NCBI GenBank assembly: GCA_903900845.1
Contig: CAIUOU010000106.1
Location: 1 to 46,966, forward strand
Origin: an uncultured Opitutia bacterium
Lineage (GTDB): Bacteria; Verrucomicrobiota; Verrucomicrobiia; Opitutales; Opitutaceae
Length of the DNA stretch: 46,966 nt
Reading direction: 5' to 3'
Shown here: positions 1 through 8,570 of the stretch, piece after piece
Layout: each line of letters begins with the position of its first letter
How positions within the stretch are numbered: the stretch's first letter is position 1
Notes under the pieces: model-generated
Database searches by the model: none
Seen by the model: only the letters and a program-made list of their open reading frames with translations
What the model was told of the DNA's origin: nothing
Translations under genes and position numbers: made by a program

Positions 1-139
1 CCACGCCGTCGCCGCCGGGAACGGCCGGCGCCGCCGGCCGCGGGCGCGGCGGCGGCGCGGTGGGCACGCCGGGCGGCGGCGTAAACAAACCGGGAAGTTC
101 CTGCTGCGCGGTGATCAAACCGGCCGCGAGTGAACGCAA
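1..139 (-). CDS. possible N-terminus of a downstream gene (partial, runs off window)
   Basis: A minus-strand frame is open from about base 139 to the window edge. It encodes a peptide starting like LRSLAAGLITAQQELPG and then turning Pro/Ala-rich (TPPPGVPTAPPPRPRP). No ATG is present; TTG at 139 and TTG at 119 are the possible starts. It would lie 37 bases downstream of the phosphatidyltransferase stop and on the same strand, so it could be the third gene of that run. Only about 46 codons are visible, no domain can be recognised, and Pro/Ala-rich open frames arise easily in DNA this GC-rich. This is a tentative call. Confidence 0.3.
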   Translation of the reverse strand, partial: MRSLAAGLITAQQELPGLFTPPPGVPTAPPPRPRPAAPAVPGGDGV

Positions 140-176
140 CGGCGTCCGCGGCGCGAGCGCGTTATGCGAAAGGCCC

Positions 177-761
177 TCAGCCGCCCTCCGCACGCGCCCG
201 GCGCCGCCGCAGCGCGTGCCACACCGTCGGCATCTCGCCCCCGTGATCCGGCAACACCAGCGCGATCGCGATCTCCTCCAACCCGGCCAGCACCAGCCAG
301 ACGATCGCCGCGTGGAAAGGCGCCGCCGTACCTCCCGACAACAGCGGCACAAGCGTCAGCGGACATGCCACCGCCCCGGCCTTGGAGGCCCACGTGTGGT
401 AGCAGGGCGCGCGGCCCAGCCGCACGAATCCGTGGACGATCACCGCGAGGAACGCCGCGAGGCCGGTCACCACCCAGGGCAACTCCCGCCGCATCACGTC
501 GGGCCACAGGAGCGCGATGCCCCAGACCCCGGCCACGAGCGTCACGTAGTCCGCGGCGCTGTCGAGTTTGCGCCCGAACTCCGAGAAGGCCTTGAGCCGG
601 CGCGCCAGGAAACCGTCCAGCGCGTCCGTCGCCAGCGCCGCCGCGATCAGCGCCGTGAACCACCACCGCGAACCCGCCAAGGCGGCGGCCAGCACGGCCG
701 GCATCAGCGCGATGCGGGTCGCCGTGAGGAGATTGGGCCAGAACCGGGGGTCGATGCGCAT
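177..761 (-). CDS. CDP-alcohol phosphatidyltransferase family protein
   Basis: A 194-residue integral membrane protein that should transfer a phosphatidyl group from CDP-diacylglycerol to an alcohol in phospholipid synthesis at the inner membrane. The family signature D-G-x2-A-R-x8-G-x3-D-x3-D is complete: D49 G50, A53 R54, G63, D67, D71, with a further Asp at 46. Several hydrophobic segments follow (about 75-100, 135-170), consistent with six membrane helices. The length fits PgsA/PssA-type enzymes, but the acceptor (glycerol phosphate, serine, inositol phosphate) cannot be read from the sequence. The ATG start lies 22 bases after the stop of the upstream metallophosphoesterase, so the two are probably cotranscribed. 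The C-terminus is Arg-rich. Confidence 0.88.
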   Translation of the reverse strand: MRIDPRFWPNLLTATRIALMPAVLAAALAGSRWWFTALIAAALATDALDGFLARRLKAFSEFGRKLDSAADYVTLVAGVWGIALLWPDVMRRELPWVVTGLAAFLAVIVHGFVRLGRAPCYHTWASKAGAVACPLTLVPLLSGGTAAPFHAAIVWLVLAGLEEIAIALVLPDHGGEMPTVWHALRRRRARAEGG

Positions 762-783
762 GGCGACGCGGGCACGGAACCGT

Positions 784-1221
784 TCACAGTCGCTCCGGCA
801 GCCAGCCGGCCGGGTGGCCGTTCTCGAGGTGAAGCCACGCGAACGCCGCGGGCGCGCCGCGATTGGGGCGCGTGATGCAGCCCGGATTCAACCAGCGCAC
901 CCCCAGCGGGTCGGTCTCGTCCCGCGGCACATGCGTGTGACCGTGCAACACGAGTTCGGCGCCGGGCGGAGGGCGACGCGGCGGGATATGCACGAGGTGC
1001 ACGCGGCGCCCCGCGCGACGCAGGTCGAGCGCCAGGGGCCAGGGATGGGCGTCGCAGTTGCCGCGCACCACGAGGAGCGGCGCGCCCGACTCCGCCAGCG
1101 CGTCGAGCGTGTCCGGCGCGCACACGTCGCCCAGGTGCCAGATCTCATCGGCGCCGCGCAGCCGCGCGGGCAGGTCGGCGGGCAGTCGGTCGTGGGTGTC
1201 GGCGATCACGGCGATCCGCAT
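784..1221 (-). CDS. YfcE/MJ0936-type metallophosphoesterase
   Basis: A 145-residue cytoplasmic phosphodiesterase of the calcineurin-like superfamily. The metal-binding motifs are in order: D8-x-H10 near the N-terminus, G31-D32, G54-N-C-D57 and the terminal G94-H-T-H97. These hold the two-metal centre that hydrolyses phosphoesters; the physiological substrate of this small subfamily is usually unknown. I chose ATG at 1221 because GGAG sits five bases upstream. An upstream TTG at 1230 would add three residues but overlap that ribosome-binding site. It is first in a minus-strand pair with the phosphatidyltransferase and is divergent from the large cytochrome fusion. Confident in family, not in substrate. 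Confidence 0.85.
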   Translation of the reverse strand: MRIAVIADTHDRLPADLPARLRGADEIWHLGDVCAPDTLDALAESGAPLLVVRGNCDAHPWPLALDLRRAGRRVHLVHIPPRRPPPGAELVLHGHTHVPRDETDPLGVRWLNPGCITRPNRGAPAAFAWLHLENGHPAGWLPERL

Positions 1222-1370
1222 CGTCTCCAATCTGACGCAGGTTTGCGCCTTTGGACAGGGCGAAACGCGGAATTACCGCCGCCCGGCACGGCGCTCTTGC
1301 CCCGCCGGGAACCGCGGTCCTTTGATGAAAAGGCCCCGCGCGACGTGTCGCGCCCCGCCCCGTCCACCCC

Positions 1371-4300
1371 ATGCCCACCCTCCGTCTCCTCCTGCCCTGC
1401 GCCCTCCTCACCGCCGCGCTCCCGGCCGCGCCGGCGCCGCGACCCCTCTTCGACGGCCGCACCCTGGACGGATGGGAAGGTGACGCGCGCAGCTGGCGCG
1501 TGGAGGCAGGCGCCATCACCGGTGAGATCGCCGCGGGCGCGACGCTGGCACGGAACGAGTTCCTGTACTGGCGCGGCGAAGTCGCCGACTTCGAGCTCAC
1601 CGCCGAGTTCCGGATCAGCGGGGATGCCAGCGCGAACTCCGGCCTCCAGTTCCGCTCGCGGCGCGAACCCGACGGACACGCCGCCGGCTACCAGGCCGAC
1701 CTGGATCTGGGGCGGACCTGGCTCGGACGGCTTTACGAAGAGCACGGGCGCAAGCTGCTCGTCGAACGCGGCGACCGCGTCTCGATCGCTCCGGACGGCC
1801 GGCGCTGGAGCGAGAAATTCGGCGAGCCGGCCGATTACGCCGCGCTCCTCCGGCCCGCGCCCGCCTGGAACACCTACCGCGTCACCGCACGCGGACCGCA
1901 CATCGAACTGTGGCTCAACGGCACGCGCGTCGCCGTGCTCGATGACCACCAGACGGGGGCCGCGGCACACCGCGGGCTACTCGCGTTCCAGCTGCACAGC
2001 GGCCCCGGGCCGGTGAAGGTGCAGTTCCGCGATATCCACCTCACCGATCTCGGAGCCACCGAGGCGCCGCCCGCGCGTCCCGCCGCGCAGGCCGCGGCGA
2101 AGGCGCCCGCGATCGACCCCAACATCGGAGCGGTGCGCAAGAACGGCGACCCTCCCCTGCGCCGCAACGCCGGCGTCGATGACCTAACCCGGCTCCACGC
2201 CAGTCCCGTGCTCTGGCACCTCCGCGATAATCCCGCGAAGCCGTCCGCGGTCGCGAATCCCGCCGCGCAGAAACTCGTCGCGGGACTGAAGCTCGTGCAC
2301 GGCTTCCAGGCCGAGCTTGTCGCCGCCGAGCCCGGCATCCGCCAGCCGGTCGCGTTCGCCTTCGACGACCGCGGGCGCATCTGGGTCGCCGAGGCGCACG
2401 GTTATCCCAACCGCCAGCCCGAGGGACAGGGTCGCGACCGCATCATCATCCTGGAGGACAGCGATGGCGACGGTGAGTTCGAGACGCGCAAGGTTTTCGC
2501 CGAGAACCTCAACCTCGTGAGCGGTCTCGAGGTCGGATTCGGCGGCGTGTGGGTCGGCGCCGCGCCCCACCTGCTGTTCATCCCTGACCACGATGGCGAC
2601 GACCGGCCCGACGGCCCGGCGCGGGTCCTGCTCGACGGCTGGGGATTCCAGGACACGCACGAGACGCTCAACAGCTTCACCTGGGGCGTCGACGGCTGGC
2701 TCTACGGGTGCCACGGCGTCTTCACGTTCTCGAACGTCGGCAAACCGGGCGATCCGGCGGCCGGGCGCCAGAAGATCCGCGCGGGCGTGTGGCGTTACCA
2801 TCCGGTGCGCCACGAGTTCGAGGTCTTCGCGCATGGCACGAGCAATCCGTGGGGACTCGATTTCAACGCCGAGGGCCATCTCTTCATGACCCATTGCCGC
2901 AGCTTCTGGGGCGGCGGCGGCACGACCTACGTCATCCGCAACGCCCATTACTGGAACCAGGCCAACAACGACTACGCGCCGTGGATCTCCAACCGCGGCC
3001 CCGACTTCGCGCCCGGCCTGCGCAATTACCTGCTCGCGTCCGCGCGCTACGACAGCGGCGAGGGCGGCGCCGGCGCCCCCGGCACCTCCGCGGTGTACGG
3101 CGGGCACTCGCACGTCGGCACCATGATCTATCTCGGTGACAACTGGCCCGCCGTCTACCGCGACCACCTGTTCACCCACAATCTCCACGGGCACCAGATC
3201 AACCACCAGGTCAACGTCCGCGCCGGCTCCGCCTACGAGACTTTCCACGGTGGCCATGACGTGCTCTTCGCACCCGACGCCACCTACCTGCCCGTCGACC
3301 TGCAGTATGGGCCAGACGGCGCGGTCTACGTCATCGACTGGAGCGACATCCAGCACTGCCACAACCCGCGCGACGAGGTGTGGGATCGCTCCAACGGCCG
3401 CCTTTACCGCGTATCCTGGGCCGCCACCTGGCGCCCCGCGAAGGTGAACCTCGGCGCCCGTTCCGACACCGAGCTCGCCGCGCTCCACCTGCACCGCAGC
3501 GAATGGCACGTGCGCGTCGCCCGTCGTCTCCTGCAGCACCGCGCCGCCCAACGCGCCCTCGAACCCGCCGCGGTCGCCGCCCTGCGCCGCCAGGCCGCGA
3601 ACACCGCCGACGAGGTGTCCACACAGCTCCGCGCCCTCTGGACACTCCACGCAACCCGCAACCTCGACGACGCCTTGCTCGGGTCCGCCCTGGGCCACGC
3701 CTCCGGGACCGTGCGAGCCTGGGCCGTGCAACTCGCCACCGAGCGGCCGGACAAACTCCGCTTGTCCGCGGACCAACTCGCGGCCCTCGCGCGCACGGAT
3801 GCCTCGCCCGCGGTGCGCCTCGCCGTCGCCGCCGCCATCCCCGCCTTGCCCGTCGCGGAACGCTGGATACCCGCCGCGGCGCTCGCCAACCGCGGCGAGG
3901 ACAACGGCGACCGCTTCCTGCCGAAGATGACGTGGTTCGCCCTCGCTCCCGGAGTGGGCGGCGACCTCGCCCGCGCGCTCGAACTCGCCGCCGCCACTCC
4001 GCTGCGCGAGGTCGCCGATTCAATCCTCTGGTTCGTCTCGCGTACCGCCGAAGGACGCGAACAGGTCGCCGCCCGCCTCGCCGCGTGGCCGGCGGAGACC
4101 GCCGCCCGCGCCCTCCGCGTACTCGCCTTTTCGCTCGAGAACGACGCGGGGCTCACCGCGCCGCTCTCATGGCCCGCCGCGGCGCGGCGTTTCGCCGACT
4201 CCAAGGATCCGGGCCTTCGCGGCGCCGTCGAGCAGCTCTCGGCCCTCTTCGGCGACAAGTCTGTGCTCGGCCCGGTCCGCACCCGGCTGGCCGACGCCAC

Positions 4301-5159
4301 CACCCCGCTCGTGGAGCGCCGCCGCGCCCTCGACTTGCTGCGCCGCGCCGGCGACACCGAGTCCGCGGCCCTGCTGGTCAGCCTGCTCGAGGACCGGGAC
4401 CTGCGCTCCGCCGTGATCCCACTGCTAGGCATCTCGGCCGACAACGCGCGCGCGGCCGAGGGCCTGATCACCCGCTTCGGCTCATTCGGCGGCGCCGACC
4501 GCAACGCCGCCCTGGCCGCCTTCACCAGCCGCCCCGCGCTCGCCCTGCCTCTGCTTCGCGCGGTCGAGGCCGGCCGTTTCGATCGCCAGTTCCTCACCGC
4601 CCTCCACGCCCGCCAGCTGCGCCGGTTGAACGACCCGCAGGTCAACGCAGCGCTCGACCGGGTTTGGGGCCGCGCCAGCGAATCCTCGGCTGACGCCAAG
4701 GCCACCATCGCGCGGATCCGCGACGTCTACCGCAACGCCCCGGTGTGGTCCTATGAGCTCGAGGCCGGCCGCAAGGTCTACGAGCGCGCCTGCTCCGCCT
4801 GCCATGCCATGGGAGGAAGCTCCGGTGGCAAACTCGGCCCCGACCTCGGCGGCACTTGGCGCAACGGGCTCGATTATTTCCTCGAGAACATCATCGACCC
4901 CAACGCCGTCGTCGGCGCCGCCTACGAGATGCACGTCCTCACCAAGCGCGACGGCACCGTGCTTTCGGGCATGATAGACCGCGAGACCGAGACCGCGGTT
5001 GTGATCCGCGGGGTGACGGAGACGGTCACCGTGGCCAAGTCCGAGATCCGCGAACGGCAGAAAACCACGCAGTCGCTGATGCCGGCCGGCCTCCTCGAGG
5101 CGCTGCCCGAGCGCGAGACCGTCGAACTGCTCAAGTTTCTCACCACCGAGCCGCGCTGA
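1371..5159 (+). CDS. secreted PVC-type cytochrome c with 3-keto-glycoside hydrolase-like (DUF1080) and dehydrogenase propeller domains
   Basis: A 1262-residue protein. Residues 1-20 are a signal peptide. About 25-222 is a DUF1080/3-keto-disaccharide hydrolase domain, opening with LFDGRTLDGW and ending with the VQFRDIHL strand. A Pro/Ala linker follows. About 300-660 is the PVC membrane-bound dehydrogenase propeller related to PQQ sugar dehydrogenases (FDDRGRIWVAEAHGYPN, YGPDGAVYVIDWSD). About 680-1110 is an Ala/Leu-rich HEAT-like helical region. The C-terminus is the PVC haem domain, with CSACH at 1141-1145 and the typical SLMPAGLLEAL segment near 1237. In characterised systems DUF1080 proteins hydrolyse 3-keto-glycosides made by an oxidoreductase. 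Having the hydrolase, dehydrogenase and electron acceptor in one periplasmic chain suggests oxidation and cleavage of a glycoside by one protein; that is inference. It stands alone, divergent from the phosphoesterase pair. Confidence 0.9.
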   Translation: MPTLRLLLPCALLTAALPAAPAPRPLFDGRTLDGWEGDARSWRVEAGAITGEIAAGATLARNEFLYWRGEVADFELTAEFRISGDASANSGLQFRSRREPDGHAAGYQADLDLGRTWLGRLYEEHGRKLLVERGDRVSIAPDGRRWSEKFGEPADYAALLRPAPAWNTYRVTARGPHIELWLNGTRVAVLDDHQTGAAAHRGLLAFQLHSGPGPVKVQFRDIHLTDLGATEAPPARPAAQAAAKAPAIDPNIGAVRKNGDPPLRRNAGVDDLTRLHASPVLWHLRDNPAKPSAVANPAAQKLVAGLKLVHGFQAELVAAEPGIRQPVAFAFDDRGRIWVAEAHGYPNRQPEGQGRDRIIILEDSDGDGEFETRKVFAENLNLVSGLEVGFGGVWVGAAPHLLFIPDHDGDDRPDGPARVLLDGWGFQDTHETLNSFTWGVDGWLYGCHGVFTFSNVGKPGDPAAGRQKIRAGVWRYHPVRHEFEVFAHGTSNPWGLDFNAEGHLFMTHCRSFWGGGGTTYVIRNAHYWNQANNDYAPWISNRGPDFAPGLRNYLLASARYDSGEGGAGAPGTSAVYGGHSHVGTMIYLGDNWPAVYRDHLFTHNLHGHQINHQVNVRAGSAYETFHGGHDVLFAPDATYLPVDLQYGPDGAVYVIDWSDIQHCHNPRDEVWDRSNGRLYRVSWAATWRPAKVNLGARSDTELAALHLHRSEWHVRVARRLLQHRAAQRALEPAAVAALRRQAANTADEVSTQLRALWTLHATRNLDDALLGSALGHASGTVRAWAVQLATERPDKLRLSADQLAALARTDASPAVRLAVAAAIPALPVAERWIPAAALANRGEDNGDRFLPKMTWFALAPGVGGDLARALELAAATPLREVADSILWFVSRTAEGREQVAARLAAWPAETAARALRVLAFSLENDAGLTAPLSWPAAARRFADSKDPGLRGAVEQLSALFGDKSVLGPVRTRLADATTPLVERRRALDLLRRAGDTESAALLVSLLEDRDLRSAVIPLLGISADNARAAEGLITRFGSFGGADRNAALAAFTSRPALALPLLRAVEAGRFDRQFLTALHARQLRRLNDPQVNAALDRVWGRASESSADAKATIARIRDVYRNAPVWSYELEAGRKVYERACSACHAMGGSSGGKLGPDLGGTWRNGLDYFLENIIDPNAVVGAAYEMHVLTKRDGTVLSGMIDRETETAVVIRGVTETVTVAKSEIRERQKTTQSLMPAGLLEALPERETVELLKFLTTEPR

Positions 5160-5189
5160 GGTGGCGCCCGTCGCGTCCTTCCGGCCGGC

Positions 5190-5969
5190 TCAGGGAGCGC
5201 GGCCGGCGAGGAAGGCCTGCAGCGCGTCCAGCCGGTCCGCGCCGATGACATCGACGCCGGCATCGGCCAGCTGCGTCCACGCCGCCGGCGAGTCGGGCAC
5301 GTTCCAGAAGCGTAGGCGGCGGCCGCGCGCCCGGGCCTTCGCCACCCACTCCCCAAGGGCGGTCCGCACCTCCGCCGGCATCGGCCCGCTCCAATTCCAC
5401 GTCGAGAACGTCCGCCAGTTCTCGCTGATCCAGGGAATGAGCTCGGCCGGCGCGTCGGAATCGAGGTGCGCCTTCCGCCCGTCCATGGCGGCGAAGCGCA
5501 CCGCCTGCGCGCGCAGCGCGGCCTCGTCGCGGTTGCCCGAGACGATCACCGTCATGGCCCGCGGAGTCCTCGTCCCGCCCCGGAACTCCGTCAGCAGTTC
5601 CGCATAGCCGGCGAGAACCGCGTGGAGCGCGGCGTAGGTCGGCCCGGCGGCTGACTTCACGTCGACCAGCAGCGTGAACCCATCCAGCCCGGGCTGCACC
5701 CGCCCGCCGTTCGCGCGCACGCGCTCGCGCAGCGGATCGAGGTAGAGGGACTGCAGCGTGCGGCCGGGCCGGACGTCCTTGCGGTCGTGCGCCACGAGCA
5801 GTTCGCCGTCGACCAGCCAGATGTCGGCCTCGACGCTCCCGAAACCGCGCGCGAGGGCGTCGAGTAGCGGCCGCGGATGCTCGTAGTCGTTGTGGGCGTG
5901 GGCGAGCGGGGCACCGCGCAACCCGGCGGCGGACAAGAAAAGGACGGCGGCGATCAGGCGCGCGATCAT
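5190..5969 (-). CDS. exported GDPD/PI-PLC-like phosphodiesterase
   Basis: A 259-residue protein with a clear signal peptide (residues 1-19, ending LRGAP). The mature protein starts with the motif AHAHNDYEHPRPLLDAL. This, with FGSVEADIWLVDGELLVAHD, gives the His-Asn, Glu-x-Asp and His residues of the metal-dependent TIM-barrel glycerophosphodiester and phosphatidylinositol phosphodiesterases. DVK follows in LLVDVKSA, as expected for a barrel strand. Bacterial members with this HNDYEHPRPL opening are mostly uncharacterised periplasmic proteins and may act on lipid head groups. It is the last gene of a minus-strand series, separated from the AEC carrier by a 220-base gap carrying short phrase-like repeats. 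It is convergent with the cytochrome fusion, 30 bases away. Confidence 0.8.
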   Translation of the reverse strand: MIARLIAAVLFLSAAGLRGAPLAHAHNDYEHPRPLLDALARGFGSVEADIWLVDGELLVAHDRKDVRPGRTLQSLYLDPLRERVRANGGRVQPGLDGFTLLVDVKSAAGPTYAALHAVLAGYAELLTEFRGGTRTPRAMTVIVSGNRDEAALRAQAVRFAAMDGRKAHLDSDAPAELIPWISENWRTFSTWNWSGPMPAEVRTALGEWVAKARARGRRLRFWNVPDSPAAWTQLADAGVDVIGADRLDALQAFLAGRAP

Positions 5970-6067
5970 GCCGCACCCTGGGCCGCCGGCCGCCCCGCCC
6001 GCAAGCCCGCGCGCGGCGAACAGGTCACCCGCTGGACGGCGGAGCCGGGAGCGCGGAGGGTCCGGAG

Positions 6068-6164
6068 ATCACGGAGGCCACGGAGGTCGAGAGCTTCGTG
6101 GTCTCCCACGTTTCCCCAGTCTCCTCCGTCTCCGACGTCCTCCAAGTCTCCGTGCTCCGTGTCC
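6068..6164. repeat. inverted pair of short-period CCGTG-type phrase repeats
   Basis: In the 220-base gap before the phosphodiesterase, two copies of a CACGGAGG-like unit nine bases apart (6068-6086) face two copies of TCCGTG seven bases apart (6147-6164), with related CTCC-rich sequence between. The same unit recurs in other gaps of this window. I see no gene in the gap. Confidence 0.5.
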
Positions 6165-6189
6165 CCGGTTGGAATCTTCCGGCGGCGCC

Positions 6190-7089
6190 TCAGCCGCCGA
6201 TCCAGCCGAGGCCGGCGCGCAGCCAGAGCGGGATGGTGAGGATGCCGACGGCGGTGGTGCCCACGACGATCTGCACCGCGGTGCGCGGATGCCCGCCGTA
6301 AAGCCGCGCGAGGATGACGGGTACCATCGCGGATGGCATGGCGGCCTGGACGACCAGCACGCGCTTCAGCTCCACCGAGCAGGGCAACAAGAGAGCGAGC
6401 CCGATGATCGCGAGCGGCAGCACGGCCAGTCGCAGGGCGCCGGCGGCGCAGGAGACGCGGGCATCGAAAAGCTCGCGCGGCGAGGACAGGTGCCCCGCGA
6501 GGCTCACGCCGGTCATCACGAGCCCGAGCGGGATGCCGCACAACGCGAGCGCGTGCACGGCGTCGAGCAGCACCTTGGGCAGGTGCGAAAACACCCCGGC
6601 GAGATTGCAGCCGATGGCGACGACGAGCGTGACCAGCACGGGGCTCAGCAGTTTCCGCCAGCCGTCGCGCAGCGACTGCCCGCTCAGCACCAGCAGCCCG
6701 ACGGTCCAGATCGCCGCCTCGACCCCGACATTGTGCACGAGGAGCAGCCCGCGGCTCTGCGGCCCCCAGATCGCCTCCATGATTGGCAACGGCAGGAAGC
6801 CATAGTTGGCGATGCCGGCCGTGAGCGCGAAGGTGCGGAGACCGGTGCCGACCTGGAGTCCGATCGCGCGGGCCACCGCGCGGCAGAACAGGATGCCCGC
6901 GGCGGTGACGCCGAAGCCCAGCAGCGGCGGCAACAGAAGATTGCCGGGCGTGCGCAAAGCCGAGTTGCCCGCCACGGCCTCGAACGTGAGGCACGGGTAG
7001 CATACATTCACGGTGAACCGGATGAGGCTCGTCTCCGCCTCACCCTCGATCCAATGCACCCGCCGAACGGCGACGCCCACGCCGATCAA
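6190..7089 (-). CDS. AEC-family (auxin efflux carrier) transporter
   Basis: At least 299 residues, with about ten hydrophobic segments arranged as in AEC/PIN-type permeases (two five-helix bundles around a polar loop). The family exports or exchanges organic acids and other small anions across the inner membrane; the substrate is unknown here. The start is uncertain. The first conventional start is TTG at 7089, which falls inside the first membrane helix. The frame stays open 16 codons further upstream and encodes IPTYLQLLFLVLPVFLL, exactly what AEC N-termini look like. The only candidate there is ATT at 7137. The stop of the upstream flavoprotein gene (7171-7173) closes this frame. The genes are adjacent on the same strand and probably cotranscribed. 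Confidence 0.82.
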   Translation of the reverse strand: MIGVGVAVRRVHWIEGEAETSLIRFTVNVCYPCLTFEAVAGNSALRTPGNLLLPPLLGFGVTAAGILFCRAVARAIGLQVGTGLRTFALTAGIANYGFLPLPIMEAIWGPQSRGLLLVHNVGVEAAIWTVGLLVLSGQSLRDGWRKLLSPVLVTLVVAIGCNLAGVFSHLPKVLLDAVHALALCGIPLGLVMTGVSLAGHLSSPRELFDARVSCAAGALRLAVLPLAIIGLALLLPCSVELKRVLVVQAAMPSAMVPVILARLYGGHPRTAVQIVVGTTAVGILTIPLWLRAGLGWIGG

Positions 7090-7170
7090 AAGGAAGACCG
7101 GCAGGACGAGGAACAGCAGCTGGAGGTAGGTGGGAATAGACGAACGGAATGGGCCGGGACGGCGGCGCGT

Positions 7171-8436
7171 TCAAGCCGGGGCGGCATCACCGGCCGGGCC
7201 GGCTCCCGCGGCCATCGCACGTCCCGCGATCCAACCCGTGGTCCAGGCGGCCTGGAAGTTGAAGCCTCCGGTAACCCCGTCGATGTCGAGCACCTCGCCG
7301 GCGAAATGCAGCCCGGGTCGCAGGCGGCTCTCCATCGTGCGGAAGTCGACCTCGCTGAGGCGCACGCCACCGCACGTCACGAACTCATCCTTGAACAGGC
7401 TCTTGCCCTCGATCTTGAAGTCGGCGGCGGTGATCTGCCCGGCGAGCGCGCCGAGCGCGGCGTTGCCGGCCGAGGTCCACGTCGCGACGGGCGCGAGGCC
7501 CGCCGCGGCGACCAGCCGCTCCCACAGCCGCAGCGGCAGACCGAGCGGGCACCAGGTGGCGAGCTGCTTGCGCGGATTGGCCGCCCTAGCCGCCGACAAC
7601 TCGCGGACGACGTCCTCTCGCGTGCGTCCCGGCGCAAAGCTGACGCGGACGACAAACTGGTAGTTGCGGGAGGCCAGCTCGCGCGCACCCCACGCGGAGA
7701 GTTTCAGGATAACCGGGCCGCTCAGGCCCCAGTGCGTGATGAGCATCGGACCGCGCTCGGCGAGTTTCGTGCCGGCGACGACGGCGGCCGCGTCGGCCAC
7801 GCTCAGACCGGAGAGTCCGACCAGGCGCGGATCGTCGCTGTGAAAGGTGAACAGCGAGGGCACCAGCGGCTCGATCGTGTGGCCGAAGGACTCCGCGATG
7901 GTGAAGCCGGCCGAGGACCGGTTGCCGCCGGTCGCGATCAGCAAGCGCTCGCAGCGCACCTCGGAGCCATCCGTGAGCGTGAGCCAGAAGGATCCGGGGC
8001 CCGCCGCCTCCGCGCGGCGCACGCCGCTGGTCGTGAGCACCCGCACACCGGCCGTATCCGCCGCACGCCGGAGACAGTCGATGATCGTGGCGGAGTCGTC
8101 GGTGACGGGAAACATGCGGCCGTCGTCCTCCACCTTGGTCTCGACGCCACGCGCCGCGAACCATGAGACGGTGTCGCGCGGCTGCCAGCGGTGGAAGGCG
8201 CCGATCAACTCGCGGCCGCCGCGCGGGTAGCGGCGCACGAGTTCACGCGGCTCGAAGCAGGCGTGGGTGACGTTGCAGCGGCCGCCGCCCGAGACGCGCA
8301 CCTTGGCGAGCGGATGGGCCGTCGCCTCGTGCAACGTGACCTCACCCGCCGCGCCGAGCGCCTCCGCGCAGGCGATCGCCGCGAAAAAACCGGCGGCGCC
8401 GCCGCCGGCGATCACCACCCGCCGCTTTTCCTGCAT
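7171..8436 (-). CDS. HI0933/BaiN-family FAD-dependent oxidoreductase
   Basis: A 421-residue flavoprotein. The N-terminus VVIAGGGAAGFFAA is the dinucleotide-binding GxGxxG of the Rossmann fold, and KVRVSGGGRCNVTH is the hallmark of the HI0933 family. A mid-protein IATGGNRSSAGF and the C-terminal LHFAGEVLDIDGVTGGFNFQ complete the FAD site. Family members are cytoplasmic and include enzymes acting on aminoacetone or reducing bile-acid intermediates, but most have no known substrate. I chose ATG at 8436 because the Rossmann strand begins six residues later; the open frame continues upstream through a low-complexity stretch and an A-tract that belong to the terminator region. The AEC gene follows downstream with almost no gap. 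Confidence 0.88.
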   Translation of the reverse strand: MQEKRRVVIAGGGAAGFFAAIACAEALGAAGEVTLHEATAHPLAKVRVSGGGRCNVTHACFEPRELVRRYPRGGRELIGAFHRWQPRDTVSWFAARGVETKVEDDGRMFPVTDDSATIIDCLRRAADTAGVRVLTTSGVRRAEAAGPGSFWLTLTDGSEVRCERLLIATGGNRSSAGFTIAESFGHTIEPLVPSLFTFHSDDPRLVGLSGLSVADAAAVVAGTKLAERGPMLITHWGLSGPVILKLSAWGARELASRNYQFVVRVSFAPGRTREDVVRELSAARAANPRKQLATWCPLGLPLRLWERLVAAAGLAPVATWTSAGNAALGALAGQITAADFKIEGKSLFKDEFVTCGGVRLSEVDFRTMESRLRPGLHFAGEVLDIDGVTGGFNFQAAWTTGWIAGRAMAAGAGPAGDAAPA

Positions 8437-8499
8437 GGCGCGACGTTGCCCGCGCCCGCCGTCATGGAAAGGGCAAACTCCGGGCGCGTCGCGTGGACG

Positions 8500-8535
8500 A
8501 AAAAAGGCCGCCGCGGGCTGCGATCCGCGGCGGCC
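8500..8535 (-). terminator. rho-independent terminator of the Spy-like gene
   Basis: A perfect 11-bp stem, GGCCGCCGCGG (8506-8516) with CCGCGGCGGCC (8525-8535), and an 8-base loop. On the minus strand it is followed at once by six T residues (A-tract 8500-8505). It lies 35 bases past the stop of the Spy-like gene, so that gene is likely a single transcription unit. Confidence 0.85.
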
Positions 8536-8570
8536 AACTAACACCAACCCCTGACAAGTTCAGCGGCGGC

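Noticed and set aside
5890-8166. 758-codon plus-strand open frame across the AEC and flavoprotein genes
   Set aside because: Low-complexity Arg/Gly/Asp composition and it spans the repeat-rich gap; the minus strand carries two recognisable families.
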